A stretch of 64,000 nt of DNA from Kitasatospora sp. MAA19 (GCF_029894125.1 NZ_JARXYZ010000001.1:248001-312000); one strand, 5' to 3'; positions 40,609 through 54,476 are shown, counted from the stretch's first letter. Translations and numbers: made by a program. The notes: generated by a model not told the origin, from the letters alone.

Positions 40609-41184
40609 GTGCTGCTCTCTGACAAGGACATCCGGACCGAAATCGACCTGGGCCGGGTCGTCATCGACCCGTTCGACCCGGCGATGATCCAGCCGTCGAG
40701 TATCGACGTGCGCCTCGACCGCTTCTTCCGCGTGTTCGAGAACCACCGCTACCCGCACATCGACCCCTCCGAGGAGCAGCCGGACCTGACCCGGCTGGTG
40801 GAGCCCGAGGGCGACGACGCGTTCATCCTGCACCCGGGCGAGTTCGTGCTGGCCTCGACGTACGAGGTCATCTCGCTGCCCGATGACGTGGCGTCCCGGT
40901 TGGAGGGCAAGTCGAGCCTGGGCCGGCTGGGCCTGCTGACGCACTCGACCGCCGGCTTCATCGACCCCGGTTTCAGCGGCCACGTGACGCTGGAGCTGTC
41001 GAACGTCGCGACGCTGCCGATCAAGCTGTACCCGGGGATGAAGATCGGGCAGCTCTGCCTGTTCCGGCTCTCCTCGCCGTCGGAGCACCCGTACGGCTCG
41101 GAGCGGTACGGCTCGCGCTACCAGGGCCAGCGCGGCCCGACGCCGTCCCGCTCGTACCTGAACTTCCACCGCACCGAGGTCTGA
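40609..41184 (+). CDS. dcd: dCTP deaminase
   Basis: 191 residues from GTG 40609, the usual family length. Conserved blocks: [81 protein letters not shown] (SxLGRLGL and the catalytic Glu of TLEL) and the C-terminal [10 protein letters not shown]. It converts dCTP to dUTP (or to dUMP in bifunctional members), feeding dTMP synthesis; cytoplasmic trimer. Chromosomal housekeeping gene immediately outside the island. Confidence 0.95.
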   Translation: MLLSDKDIRTEIDLGRVVIDPFDPAMIQPSSIDVRLDRFFRVFENHRYPHIDPSEEQPDLTRLVEPEGDDAFILHPGEFVLASTYEVISLPDDVASRLEGKSSLGRLGLLTHSTAGFIDPGFSGHVTLELSNVATLPIKLYPGMKIGQLCLFRLSSPSEHPYGSERYGSRYQGQRGPTPSRSYLNFHRTEV

Positions 41185-41205
41185 CCCGCAGCAGAGCGCA
41201 CCGGA

Positions 41206-41240
41206 CGGGCGGCCATCCCTCGACGAGGGGTGGCCGCCCG
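41206..41240. terminator. Bidirectional terminator between dcd and the AlaX-type gene
   Basis: CGGGCGGCCA / TGGCCGCCCG arms with a loop that itself can pair, between two convergent genes. Confidence 0.75.
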
Positions 41241-41257
41241 CGGCATTGGTGGGCGGC

Positions 41258-42148
41258 TCAGGCCCGCTTGGGGCGGGTGACGGCGACCAGTTCGGTGCCG
41301 TCCTCGGAGAGCCGCAGTTCGGTGCGGAGTTCGGCGAGTTCGCCGAGGTGGTGGAGGTGGGTGCCGCCGCAGAAGATCTGCGCGCCGCCTTCGGGCAGCT
41401 CGCAGTGCCACTGGCGGCGGGCGGTGAGCTCCGGGCCGGGGACCTCGATGCGGACCGGGGCGTCGGAGGCGACCCAGGCGGCGAGCCGGGTGTTGACGGC
41501 CTCGGTGAGGGCGGGCAGGGCGTCGGCGAGCGAGGGGAGCTCGTCGGTGGCGTCCGCCGTGAAGCCCTTCTTCTTCAGCGACTTGCCCAGCCGGTAGGTG
41601 TCGGTGCTGGCCTCGGTGTCCATCACCGAGGTGGCCATCGCGAGGCTGTCGAAGTCGGGGTTCCCGAAGGCGTCGGAACGGCCCGGGTCCTTGCGCCAGC
41701 GCGGGGCGAGGGCTTCGTTGAGGGCGAGGGCGAGCAGGTGGCAGCCGCTGTGCGAGGCGCTGAGGGCGCCCCGGCGGTGGGCGTCGACGGTGAGGACGGC
41801 GGTCTTGCCGGCCAGGTCGCCCGGGTCGCCGTCGACCACGTGCAGGACCAGCCAGGACCACTCCTCGTCGCCGCGGCGGACCGGGATGTCGGCGCCGACC
41901 AGGGGGGCGCCGCCATCCGGGCCGACCGCGCCGGTCAGGCAGTCGACGACGGCCAGTTCGGCGCCGTCCACGGTGAGGGTGCCGAGGTCGGCGGGCTGGT
42001 CGGGCCAGGTGTGGTCGAGCGGGTGGAACGGGGTGGCGGCGGTCACGACGGCGTACCGGCCGTCGGCCAGCGAATGCACCGCGAGCACCGGGGACTCCCC
42101 GGTCACCGCCCCGGACGGGAAGCTGACGTGGGTGCTGGGGAGGGTCAT
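41258..42148 (-). CDS. AlaX-type aminoacyl-tRNA editing protein
   Basis: 296 residues. The N-terminal OB-like strand region (VLAVHSLADGRYAVVTAATPFHPLDHTWPDQPADLGTL) is followed by a ThrRS/AlaRS-SAD-like editing domain with the metal ligands of SASHSGCHLLALALNEAL (HxxxH) and FCGGTHLHHLGEL (C-GGTH). Such free-standing proteins hydrolyse mischarged tRNA-Ala (Ser-tRNA-Ala or Gly-tRNA-Ala). This is a chromosomal gene on the other side of the tRNA from the island; the island's SerRS and AlaRS-like genes are probably unrelated to it. Confidence 0.75.
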   Translation of the reverse strand: MTLPSTHVSFPSGAVTGESPVLAVHSLADGRYAVVTAATPFHPLDHTWPDQPADLGTLTVDGAELAVVDCLTGAVGPDGGAPLVGADIPVRRGDEEWSWLVLHVVDGDPGDLAGKTAVLTVDAHRRGALSASHSGCHLLALALNEALAPRWRKDPGRSDAFGNPDFDSLAMATSVMDTEASTDTYRLGKSLKKKGFTADATDELPSLADALPALTEAVNTRLAAWVASDAPVRIEVPGPELTARRQWHCELPEGGAQIFCGGTHLHHLGELAELRTELRLSEDGTELVAVTRPKRA

Positions 42149-42240
42149 TCCTGGCTCCGGTGACGTGAAACGACGAGGGTGGACGGGGCCCGGTACGACC
42201 GGGCCCGTCCACCATTCTGCCGTCCGCGGTGCGGCGCCTT

Positions 42241-42315
42241 GATCAGTACGGGGTCGGCGGCTCGATCAGTACGGGGCCAGCGGTTCGATCAGCCCAGGGT
42301 CGGCAGCTTGATCAG
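42241..42315 (+). repeat. 23-bp tandem repeat at the 3' end of the Yip1-like gene
   Basis: Three full units starting GATCAG at 42241, 42264 and 42287, then a partial fourth at 42310. Units 1 and 2 are nearly identical. The array begins inside the last codons (IKLPTLG) and continues past the stop codon, so the 3' coding end has been duplicated into the downstream region. Confidence 0.8.
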
Positions 42316-43323
42316 CACCAGCAGCGCGAGCAGTTGCAGCGCCGAGGCGGCGGCCGCCTTGCCCCAGGGCAGGTCGTGCACCCGCCGGACCATGCTGGTC
42401 AGCAGGAACGCGCAGAGGGCCCAGGTGGCCCAGCCGGCGACCTGGACGACCGCGCTGCCCGAGGGCAGCACCAGGTCGAGCAGCAGCCGGGGTGCGTCGG
42501 TCAGCCAGCCGATCAGCGCGGCCAGGCCGACCGTCGACTTCCACGGGCCGTCCCCGCCGAGCTGGCGGGCCAGCGCGTAGGTGACCCCGCCGAAGATCGC
42601 TCCGGCCACGGCGAAGCCGATCGCGGCGGCGACGATGCCGGTCAGCGCGACGGTGAAGGTCGAATTGACGATGTCGTCGTGGGTCAGGCCGATGCCGAGC
42701 ACCGCGAGGGCGCCGTACAGCATCGAGACGGTGAGCGCCGGCAGCCAGACCTGGTGGTCGCGGGTGCGGTCGAAGGTCGCGGTCGGGGCGCGGAAGATGC
42801 CGAGGAGCAGCTCGCGCCAGTGCGGGCGGGGCCCGGCGACGTGCGGGGCGGACTGGCCGCCGGCCCGGTAGACGGTGACGTTGTCCTGGCCGTACGGCTG
42901 CTGCTGCGAGCCGTAGCCGCCCTGGTCGTGGCCGTCGCCCGGCGGGTACCCGCCCTGGTCGTAGCCCTCCGGGCCGTACCCCTCCGCCGGGTACCCCGGG
43001 TACCCGGCGTACTGGCCCTGGTCGTAGTACCCCTGGTGGGGCGGCTCCTGGCCGTACGGGTCGCCGCCGGTCGGGAAGGCCCGGGTGCTGCCGGGCCGGT
43101 CGGCGGCGTACGGGTCGTAGCCGCCGCCCTGTGGTCCGGGCACGCCGCCCGGCCCCCCGGGTATGCCGTCGGGGCCGCCGGGCGCAGCCCGGTGCTGGGC
43201 CGTGAAGTACTCCGGCCCGTCCGTCTGCCCGTGCCCCCCGGGCGTCCCCGCCGGCGGCGGAGGGGGCGCCCACCCGCCGTGGGGGTCGGCGCCCTGACCG
43301 CTGTCGTATCGATTACCAGCCAC
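42289..43323 (-). CDS. Yip1-family membrane protein with Gly/Pro/Tyr-rich N-terminus
   Basis: 344 residues from GTG 43323. Residues 1-160 are low complexity (repeated GYDQGGYPPG and GQYAGYPGYP), typical of streptomycete membrane proteins with disordered cytoplasmic tails. Residues 175-340 carry about five TM helices (LPALTVSMLYGALAVLGIG, VALTGIVAAAIGFAVAGAIFGGV, WATWALCAFLLTSMV, LQLLALLVLIKL) in a Yip1-domain arrangement. Function in bacteria is unknown. Confidence 0.75.
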   Translation of the reverse strand: MAGNRYDSGQGADPHGGWAPPPPPAGTPGGHGQTDGPEYFTAQHRAAPGGPDGIPGGPGGVPGPQGGGYDPYAADRPGSTRAFPTGGDPYGQEPPHQGYYDQGQYAGYPGYPAEGYGPEGYDQGGYPPGDGHDQGGYGSQQQPYGQDNVTVYRAGGQSAPHVAGPRPHWRELLLGIFRAPTATFDRTRDHQVWLPALTVSMLYGALAVLGIGLTHDDIVNSTFTVALTGIVAAAIGFAVAGAIFGGVTYALARQLGGDGPWKSTVGLAALIGWLTDAPRLLLDLVLPSGSAVVQVAGWATWALCAFLLTSMVRRVHDLPWGKAAAASALQLLALLVLIKLPTLG

Positions 43324-43548
43324 GCTCTGACGGTACCCGTCCGGCCCAATCCGCGTACGGCCTGGACGGAGCCGGGGCCGGTTTGCAGCGAGCCTGAGAC
43401 GAACGCGGCCGAAACCCGGCCTCCCCGGCGGAGCCACGGCCGTTCGGCGGCCCCGCCTCGGACACCAGCGGCCGAACCGCAGCCCTACCGCTGCGCGGCC
43501 CTACCAGCCCGCAGCCCTACCGCTGCGCGGCCCCACCGGCCCGCGGTC

Positions 43549-44697
43549 CTACCGCTGCGCGGTGACCGAGGGCCCGTGCACCGCGGCCGCCGCGGCGGTG
43601 CCGGCCGGGCAGCCGCCCGGGCCGGCCGAGGTGCGGACCGCGCCGACCGGCAGCAGGGTGCCGCAGGCGATCCGGATGCCGTTCGGCAGCTCGTTGTCGG
43701 ACTCGACGATCGCGCCGTCGCCGATCACCGCGCCGTCCAGCGCCGAGCGGGCGCCGACGGCGGCGAAGGAGCCCACGATGGAGTCCTTGACCAGGGTGTC
43801 CGGGCCGATCACCGCGCCCGGCAGGATCACGCTGCCCTCGACGATCGCGCCGGCCTCGACGACCGCGTCCGCGGAGACCACGGTGCCGCCGCTGAGCACC
43901 GCGCCGCGGTGGACGGTGGCACCGGGCAGCAGCAGGGCGTCGCCGGTCGGCCCGGGGACGGCCGGGGAGTCGACCTTGCCGAGCACCAGGTCGGCCGAGC
44001 CGCGGACGAACGCGGCCGGGGTGCCCAGGTCGAGCCAGTACGAGGTGTCGACGACACCGCGCAGCAGCGCGCCGGTGGCCAGCAGTTCGGGGAAGGTCTC
44101 GCGTTCGACGGACACCTCCCGGCCGGCCGGGATGCGGTCGATGACGGACCGGGTGAAGACGTAGCAGCCGGCGTTGATCTGGTCGGTGACGATCTGCTCC
44201 GGCGTCTCCGGCTTCTCCAGGAACTCCAGCACCCGCCCGTTCTCGTCGGTCGGGACGAGACCGAAGGCGCGCGGGTCCTCGACCCGGGTGAGGTGCAGGG
44301 TGACGTCGGCCCCGGCGGCCACGTGGCCGTCGCGCAGGGCGGCGATGTCGACACCGGAGAGGATGTCGCCGTTGAAGACCAGGACGGGCTCGTCGGGGCC
44401 GCAGGTCAGCCCGGTCGCGGCGTTGCGGATGGCGCCGCCGGTGCCCAGCGGCTCGCGCTCGGTCAGGTAGACCAGCTCTATGCCGTACGGGGTGCCGTCC
44501 TGGAAGTGGTCCTCGAAGACCTCGGCCAGGTACGAGGTGGCCAGCACGACGCGGGTGACGCCGGCGGCGGCCGCGCGGGCCAGCTGGTGTGCGATGAACG
44601 GGACGCCTGCCACCGGCAGCATCGGCTTGGGGGTGTGGGTGGTCAGCGGACGCAGTCGCGTGCCCTTACCACCGACCAGCATGATCGCCTCGGTCAT
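43549..44697 (-). CDS. NDP-sugar pyrophosphorylase (mannose-1-phosphate guanylyltransferase type)
   Basis: 382 residues from ATG 44697. Nucleotidyltransferase domain: MLVGGKGTRLRPLTTHTPKPMLPVAG, PLGTGGAIRNA, VLVFNGDILSGVD, RAFGLV, FLEKPE, NAGCYVF and YWLDLGTP. From about residue 255 hexapeptide-like repeats (VVSADAVVEAGAIVEGSVILPGAVIGPDTLV) form a left-handed beta-helix. This two-domain form is annotated in streptomycetes as mannose-1-phosphate guanylyltransferase, making GDP-mannose for glycoproteins and glycolipids; a glucose-1-phosphate specificity cannot be excluded from sequence. Confidence 0.85.
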   Translation of the reverse strand: MTEAIMLVGGKGTRLRPLTTHTPKPMLPVAGVPFIAHQLARAAAAGVTRVVLATSYLAEVFEDHFQDGTPYGIELVYLTEREPLGTGGAIRNAATGLTCGPDEPVLVFNGDILSGVDIAALRDGHVAAGADVTLHLTRVEDPRAFGLVPTDENGRVLEFLEKPETPEQIVTDQINAGCYVFTRSVIDRIPAGREVSVERETFPELLATGALLRGVVDTSYWLDLGTPAAFVRGSADLVLGKVDSPAVPGPTGDALLLPGATVHRGAVLSGGTVVSADAVVEAGAIVEGSVILPGAVIGPDTLVKDSIVGSFAAVGARSALDGAVIGDGAIVESDNELPNGIRIACGTLLPVGAVRTSAGPGGCPAGTAAAAAVHGPSVTAQR

Positions 44698-44766
44698 GGT
44701 TTGCGCTGTTCCCCTTGTGGTCTCTGCGGCCCGGCCCGGCGGGCCGATACCTCCGTCGGTGGTCTG

Positions 44767-44794
44767 GACCCGTTCCGGGCGTCCGGAACGGGTC
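44767..44794. promoter_or_regulatory. Perfect inverted repeat upstream of the pyrophosphorylase gene
   Basis: GACCCGTTCCGG / CCGGAACGGGTC with a four-base spacer, about 70 bases before the start codon in its 5' region. It could be an operator or an mRNA hairpin. The gap 44698-45075 otherwise holds only the terminator at 45003. Confidence 0.5.
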
Positions 44795-45002
44795 GACCGG
44801 CACGAGGCCGGTCTGGCGCCTACTGTATTTCCTTCCAACCGGGGCGCACTCAGGCGGCCGTGCGATTGGCACCACTCCCCCACAGGTCCGGCAGCGCCTC
44901 CGGCCCGCCGCCCGCTCCGCGCCGGACCCCGAACAGGGCCCCAACAAGCGCCGAACGGGCCCCGAACAAGCCCGCGACAGGCCCGCCGCAGGCGCCCCAA
45001 AA

Positions 45003-45045
45003 GCCCGGCCCGGCGGGCGCTCTCGCGGCGCCCACCGGGCCGGGC
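45003..45045 (-). terminator. Terminator of the Fe-S oxidoreductase gene
   Basis: GCCCGGCCCGG / CCGGGCCGGGC outer stem with inner pairing (GGGCGC / GCGCCC), 31 bases past the stop. Confidence 0.75.
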
Positions 45046-45075
45046 AGTTGTAGCAGAACTGTCGAACAGGGGTCG

Positions 45076-50132
<5,057 letters not shown>

Positions 50133-50157
50133 CAACCCGTGACAGCTGAAAACCAGT

Positions 50158-50206
50158 GCGCTGCGGAGTCGTACGCCGGCCAGTACGGCGGCCGGCTCCG
50201 CAGCGC
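50158..50206 (+). other. Long stem-loop between grpE and dnaJ
   Basis: Perfect 11-bp outer stem GCGCTGCGGAG / CTCCGCAGCGC; the 27-base interior contains further GCCGGCC/GGCCGGC-type pairing. It lies 26 bases after the grpE stop and 150 bases before dnaJ, within one operon. It could be a processing site, an attenuator or a partial terminator. Confidence 0.65.
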
Positions 50207-50356
50207 GTTGTCAGCGGCGGCCGGCGGACGGGCTGTTGACAGCGCAGCGACGATGGACATCGGGAGGTGGCGGCAGCTGATGAGCAGGCGCAGCGAGCGA
50301 ATCGTTGGCAGGTGCGTGTTGCGCGAAGCGGCTGCCGAGCGGAGCGAGGTGGACGC

Positions 50357-51514
50357 ATGAGTGGCAAGGACTACGTGGAGAAGGACTACTACAAGGTCCT
50401 CGGCGTGCCCAAGGACGCCACCGCCGCCGAGATCAAGAAGACCTACCGCAAGCTCGCACGCGAGTTCCACCCGGACGCCAACAAGGGCGACACCAAGGCC
50501 GAAGAGCGGTTCAAGGACATCTCCGAGGCCTACGACGTCCTGTCCGACGAGAAGCGCCGCAAGGAGTACGACGAGGCCCGCAGCCTCTTCGCCAACGGCG
50601 GCTTCCGGGCCGGCGGCCCCGGCCAGGGCACCGGCAGCTACAGCTTCGACTTCGGCGACCTCTTCAGCGGCAGCCAGAACACCGGCAGCGGCGGACTCGG
50701 CGACGTCTTCGGCGGACTCTTCAACCGGAGCGGCGGCCGGCAGGCCCAGCCCCGGCGCGGCGCCGACGTCGAGACCGAGGTCACCCTCGCCTTCGACGAG
50801 GCCGTCGACGGCGCGACCGTCCCCCTCCGGATGACCAGCCAGGCCCCCTGCCGCAGCTGCAACGGCACCGGCGCCAAGTCCGGCACCACCCCGCGGGTCT
50901 GCCCGACCTGCGTCGGCGCCGGCACCGTCAGCCGCGGCCAGGGTGCGTTCGCGCTCTCCGAGCCGTGCAAGGACTGCCGCGGCCGCGGCATGATCGTCGA
51001 CGACCCGTGCGCCGACTGCCACGGCAGCGGCCGGGCCAGCTCCGCCCACACCATGCAGGTGCGCATCCCGGCCGGCGTCCAGGACGCCCAGCGCATCCGG
51101 CTCAAGGGCAAGGGCGCCCAGGGCGAACGCGGCGGCCAGCCCGGCGACCTCTACGTCACCGTGCACGTCGACCCGCACCCCGTCTTCGGGCGCAAGGGGG
51201 ACAACCTCACCGTCACCGTCCCCGTCACCTTCCCCGAAGCCGCCCTCGGCGGCACCATCGAGGTGCCCACGCTCAACGGCCCCGCCGTGAAGCTCAAGCT
51301 GCCCCCCGGCAGCGCCAACGGCCTCACCATGCGCGCCCGCGGCAAGGGCGCCACCCGCAAGGACGGCACCCGCGGCGACCTCCTCGTCACCGTCGAGGTC
51401 GTGGTGCCGCAGCGCGTCTCCGGCGACGCGCTGAACGCCCTGGAGCAGTACCGCGAGGCCACCGCCTCCGACGACCCACGAGCCGCCCTCTTCCGGGCGG
51501 CGAAGGGAGCGTGA
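50357..51514 (+). CDS. dnaJ: Chaperone DnaJ (Hsp40)
   Basis: 385 residues from ATG 50357. The J-domain reads DYYKVLGVPKDATAAEIKKTYRKLAREFHPDANKGD with the HPD triad, then a Gly/Ser/Phe-rich linker, a zinc domain of four CxxCxGxG-type repeats (CRSCNGTGAKSG, CPTCVGAGTV, CKDCRGRGMI, CADCHGSGRA), and the C-terminal substrate-binding domain (VRIPAGVQDAQRIRLKGKG). It delivers clients to DnaK and stimulates its ATPase. Confidence 0.97.
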   Translation: MSGKDYVEKDYYKVLGVPKDATAAEIKKTYRKLAREFHPDANKGDTKAEERFKDISEAYDVLSDEKRRKEYDEARSLFANGGFRAGGPGQGTGSYSFDFGDLFSGSQNTGSGGLGDVFGGLFNRSGGRQAQPRRGADVETEVTLAFDEAVDGATVPLRMTSQAPCRSCNGTGAKSGTTPRVCPTCVGAGTVSRGQGAFALSEPCKDCRGRGMIVDDPCADCHGSGRASSAHTMQVRIPAGVQDAQRIRLKGKGAQGERGGQPGDLYVTVHVDPHPVFGRKGDNLTVTVPVTFPEAALGGTIEVPTLNGPAVKLKLPPGSANGLTMRARGKGATRKDGTRGDLLVTVEVVVPQRVSGDALNALEQYREATASDDPRAALFRAAKGA

Positions 51515-51521
51515 CGACCAG

Positions 51522-52046
51522 ATGATCCCCGACAGCCCCATCGGCCCCGGCATCGGCCCCATCGGGCCCGGCATCGGCGAAGGCCTGCCCGGCGACGGCC
51601 GCCGCACCCGGCGCCCCGCCGCCCCGCCGCAGTACGTACTCACCGAGGACACCCCGGTGTACGTCATCTCCGTCGCCGCCGAACTCTCCGGTCTGCACCC
51701 GCAGACCCTGCGCCAGTACGACCGCCTCGGCCTCGTCTGCCCCGACCGCACCGCCGGCCGCGGCCGCCGCTACTCCGCGCGCGACATCCAGCAACTGCGC
51801 GAGGTCCAGCGGCTGTCCCAGGACGAGGGCATCAACCTGGCCGGCATCAAGCGGATCATCGAGCTGGAGAACCAGGTCACGGCCCTCCAGTCCCGCATCA
51901 CCGAGCTCGTCGACTCCCTGGAGGGCGCCGCCACCGCCCTCCAGCAGCGCGAGGCCGCCGTCCACGCCTCCTACCGCCGCGACCTCGTCCCGTACCAGCC
52001 CCCCACCCAGTCCAGCGCCCTCGTCGTCTGGCGCCCCAAGCGCTGA
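51522..52046 (+). CDS. hspR: Heat-shock repressor HspR (MerR family)
   Basis: 174 residues from ATG 51522. The MerR HTH reads VYVISVAAELSGLHPQTLRQYDRLGLVCPDRTAGRGRRYSARDIQQLREVQ, followed by a coiled helix (IKRIIELENQVTALQSRITELVDSLEGAATAL). It represses its own operon and clpB through HAIR sites, both visible in this window (47626 and 59294). An N-terminal extension of repeated IGPGIGP units precedes the HTH and is longer than I expect for the family. A strong terminator follows. Confidence 0.95.
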   Translation: MIPDSPIGPGIGPIGPGIGEGLPGDGRRTRRPAAPPQYVLTEDTPVYVISVAAELSGLHPQTLRQYDRLGLVCPDRTAGRGRRYSARDIQQLREVQRLSQDEGINLAGIKRIIELENQVTALQSRITELVDSLEGAATALQQREAAVHASYRRDLVPYQPPTQSSALVVWRPKR

Positions 52047-52061
52047 CTTGGCTGAACACCT

Positions 52062-52104
52062 CCAGCCGCCGGCTCCCCTCCACCCGGGGGGTGCCGGCGG
52101 CTGG
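52062..52104 (+). terminator. Terminator of the dnaK operon
   Basis: CCAGCCGCCGGC / GCCGGCGGCTGG perfect 12-bp stem, starting 16 bases after the hspR stop. Confidence 0.85.
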
Positions 52105-52247
52105 TGTGTAGTGAGAGAGTGCCCCTGTGCCGCAGCAGCGCCCGGAGTTCGCCAGGACACCCGGGAGTGGATTTGGTGCCTAAGATCCTCATCGAGCGCC
52201 GCACACCTAAGCTGCAGAGCAGTCCAGTCAGTGACGAGGAGCCACCG

Positions 52248-53258
52248 ATGAGTGGGACCGAGGATCCCGGGGTGACCACGGGCGGATTGGGCGTACTTTC
52301 CTCCGAGGCCCGGGCTCTGTACCGAAACACCGTGCTCACCGGGGGAAGAGTTGTCACCGCGGATGTCAGCAGCGACGACAAGGACCGTCTCGCGGAGCTA
52401 CTCGACATCGGGCTGCTCGTCGCGGACATCGACGCTCCCGGCGTGCTCATCGCGGTCGACCCGGCACAACTCTCCAAGGGGCTAAGCGCCGCCTGGCAGC
52501 GAAAGGCGCTCAATCTGCTGACGCGCGCAGCTGCACTCCCCGGTGATCTGCAAGAACTCGCCGACACTTATCACCGGCCGGAGCAGGCCGGTGGAACCAT
52601 CGAATACATTCGGGGGAAGGTTCTTATCAACCAGCGGCTGCACCAGCTGGTGACCAGCGCCTCCGAGGAGATACTCGCGGCGCAGCCCGGTGGCCCGCGG
52701 CCACCCGAGGCGTTGACCACGGTCATAGGCCGCGACCTGGACACGCTCCGCCGGGGCGCCTCACTGCGGACGATCTACCACCCCAGCACCCGCTACCACG
52801 CGCCCACGCGCGAGTACGTCGCCACCGTCACCTCGGCGGGCGCCCAGGTGCGCACCCTGGACGAGCCCTACACCCGGCTGTTCGTGATCGATCGCCGGTC
52901 GGCCGTCATACCGGTGATCGAGGACCTCAACGTGGCCGCTTTCATCCACGACCGGGCCATCGTCAGCTACCTCGCCGACGAGGTCTTCGAGCGCAACTGG
53001 AGCCGGAGCCTGGACTTCGACGGCTCGCGTGCCGTTCCGCAGGAGGTCGTCTCAAGCCTTCGCCAGGCGATCATCGACCTGCTCCTCGACGGCGTGAACC
53101 ACCGCGTCATCGCCCGCAGACTGGGGATCAGCGAACGGACCCTGGCCCGGCACCTCGCCGAGATGCGCGAGGACTACCAGGTCGAATCGCTCTTCCAGCT
53201 GGGGTACGTGCTGGCGCGTTCGGCGATGTCGGACGCGGAGAAGGACTCGTTCGGCTGA
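52248..53258 (+). CDS. LuxR-type regulator, paralogue A
   Basis: 336 residues from ATG 52248 (GAGGAG upstream). An N-terminal winged-helix-like part (LSSEARALYRNTVLTGGRVVTADVSSDDKDRLAELLDIGLLVAD) precedes a central domain with LRTIYHPSTRYHAPTREYVATVTSAGAQVRTLDEPYTRLFVIDRRSAVIPV and a C-terminal LuxR HTH (NHRVIARRLGISERTLARHLAEM). The architecture (TrmB-like N-terminus, PLD-like middle, LuxR HTH) is shared with two other genes at 54477 and 55607. Single-component regulators of this type are common in streptomycetes; the ligand is unknown. Confidence 0.85.
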   Translation: MSGTEDPGVTTGGLGVLSSEARALYRNTVLTGGRVVTADVSSDDKDRLAELLDIGLLVADIDAPGVLIAVDPAQLSKGLSAAWQRKALNLLTRAAALPGDLQELADTYHRPEQAGGTIEYIRGKVLINQRLHQLVTSASEEILAAQPGGPRPPEALTTVIGRDLDTLRRGASLRTIYHPSTRYHAPTREYVATVTSAGAQVRTLDEPYTRLFVIDRRSAVIPVIEDLNVAAFIHDRAIVSYLADEVFERNWSRSLDFDGSRAVPQEVVSSLRQAIIDLLLDGVNHRVIARRLGISERTLARHLAEMREDYQVESLFQLGYVLARSAMSDAEKDSFG

Positions 53259-53301
53259 CGCGGCCCGCACTGGCCGTCGACACCACCCCCGCTCAACAGG
53301 C

Positions 53302-53493
53302 TTAGGTCCAGGCCGTGTCGGACTCGGTCTGCATGGCGGCGACGATGTGCGTCGAAGCACTCCCGGCGCCCTGGTCGGCCCGGACGAACGACCAGTAGGT
53401 GTCGTCCCCAGGTGTTCCACCGGAAACACCGGCGACGAAGGCAACTGCAACCGAAACGATGACAGCCGCGGCAAACCTGCGTATACGAGACAT
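53302..53493 (-). CDS. Exported 63-residue peptide
   Basis: ATG 53493, MSRIRRFAAAVIVSVAVAF followed by VAGVSGG: a charged start and hydrophobic core of a signal peptide, with a mature part of about 35 residues (DDTYWSFVRADQGAGSASTHIVAAMQ, ending TESDTAWT) lacking Cys. No known family. It lies convergent with LuxR paralogue A and near two more such regulators, so a secreted signalling peptide is possible; that is inference. Confidence 0.6.
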   Translation of the reverse strand: MSRIRRFAAAVIVSVAVAFVAGVSGGTPGDDTYWSFVRADQGAGSASTHIVAAMQTESDTAWT

Positions 53494-53607
53494 CCGAGAC
53501 TCCTTCTCAGTACCTTCCAAGCTCGCACGCTCCGGCACGTCGAACAATCGACCACATAATGCCGCAGACAAGCGGCTCGTGTCACCAAGGCCCTGACCCA
53601 TGAGTGC

Positions 53608-53636
53608 GTCATCTCTCTGCCATGCAGAGAGATGAC
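53608..53636. promoter_or_regulatory. Perfect 13-bp inverted repeat in a divergent intergenic region
   Basis: GTCATCTCTCTGC-CAT-GCAGAGAGATGAC between the divergent exported-peptide gene (start 53493) and the deoxyribosyltransferase-like gene (start 53843). Location between two divergent starts favours an operator over a terminator. No other feature is seen in 53494-53842, whose GC is lower than the surroundings. Confidence 0.6.
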
Positions 53637-53842
53637 ACCGTGCGGCGGTGGACTCCCGAGCCGCCCACTAGGGACGATCAATGGCACGCTGACGCCACCA
53701 GCTCGATCACGAAGACAAAGCAGAGCAGCAATGCATCATGGCCGCGACAAAAGTAGTCGGCGTTAATTCCACCACAAATCGTTCAAAACGTCGCCAAATG
53801 CCGGGAATTGACACAACTCGGCGCCCCTCCCCCGGAGTCGAC

Positions 53843-54469
53843 ATGACTGAGCCCTACCTGCGTCACCACGACAGCCAGGCCCCCGAGGGCCGGCGTGCAC
53901 GTGTGTTTCTGGCCGCGCCGCTGATGCGGTTGACCGGGCCCGCGGACAGCGTGGTGACGCTCGCCAGCCGGACGCGGCTGACGACGCTTCGCACCACGCT
54001 GCTCCGCAGCGGTGCCGCCGTGTACAGCGCGCACCACAGTGATGCCTGGACCGTCGCCGGGCAGGCGCCGGAGCCCCGGGTCCCGTCCGACTTCCGGGCC
54101 CTGCAGTCCGCGGACCTCGTGTTCGCCTACGTCGGGGCGCCGCTGTCGGCCGGGGTGAGCCTGGAGCTGGGGTGGGCGTCGGCGCTGCGGAAGCCGATCG
54201 TCCTCCTCGTCGACGAGGCCATCACGCACAACCCGCTGATCGCCACCATCGAGCAGGTCGCCCCCGTCCTGCCGCTGGTCTTCGACGACACCTGGTCGCA
54301 GGAGGCCCTCAACCACACCGTGGAGACCGCGCTCGACTGGGCCGGCATGGCGCTGTCCCTGCGCGAGGGCTTCTGGACCGCCCCCGGTGAGCAGTTCAAC
54401 GTCCCCCGGCAGCAGCCCCCCGTCGCCGGCCGGGCCGGCTACTGGCCGACCAGCGCCGCCACCGGCTGA
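53843..54469 (+). CDS. Nucleoside 2-deoxyribosyltransferase-like protein
   Basis: 208 residues from ATG 53843 (GGAG seven bases upstream). Core: RRARVFLAAPLMRL, LRTTLLRSGAAVYSAHHSDAW, DFRALQSADLVFAYVGAPLSAGVSLELGWASALRKPIVLLVDE. The FLAAP start, AD-VFAY and SLELGWASALRKPIV segments fit the nucleoside 2-deoxyribosyltransferase/TIR-like flavodoxin fold, with the Glu of SLELGW at the nucleophile position. It may act on nucleosides or nucleotide derivatives. The neighbouring LuxR-type regulators suggest a signalling role, unproven. Confidence 0.7.
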   Translation: MTEPYLRHHDSQAPEGRRARVFLAAPLMRLTGPADSVVTLASRTRLTTLRTTLLRSGAAVYSAHHSDAWTVAGQAPEPRVPSDFRALQSADLVFAYVGAPLSAGVSLELGWASALRKPIVLLVDEAITHNPLIATIEQVAPVLPLVFDDTWSQEALNHTVETALDWAGMALSLREGFWTAPGEQFNVPRQQPPVAGRAGYWPTSAATG

Positions 54470-54476
54470 GCGACGC

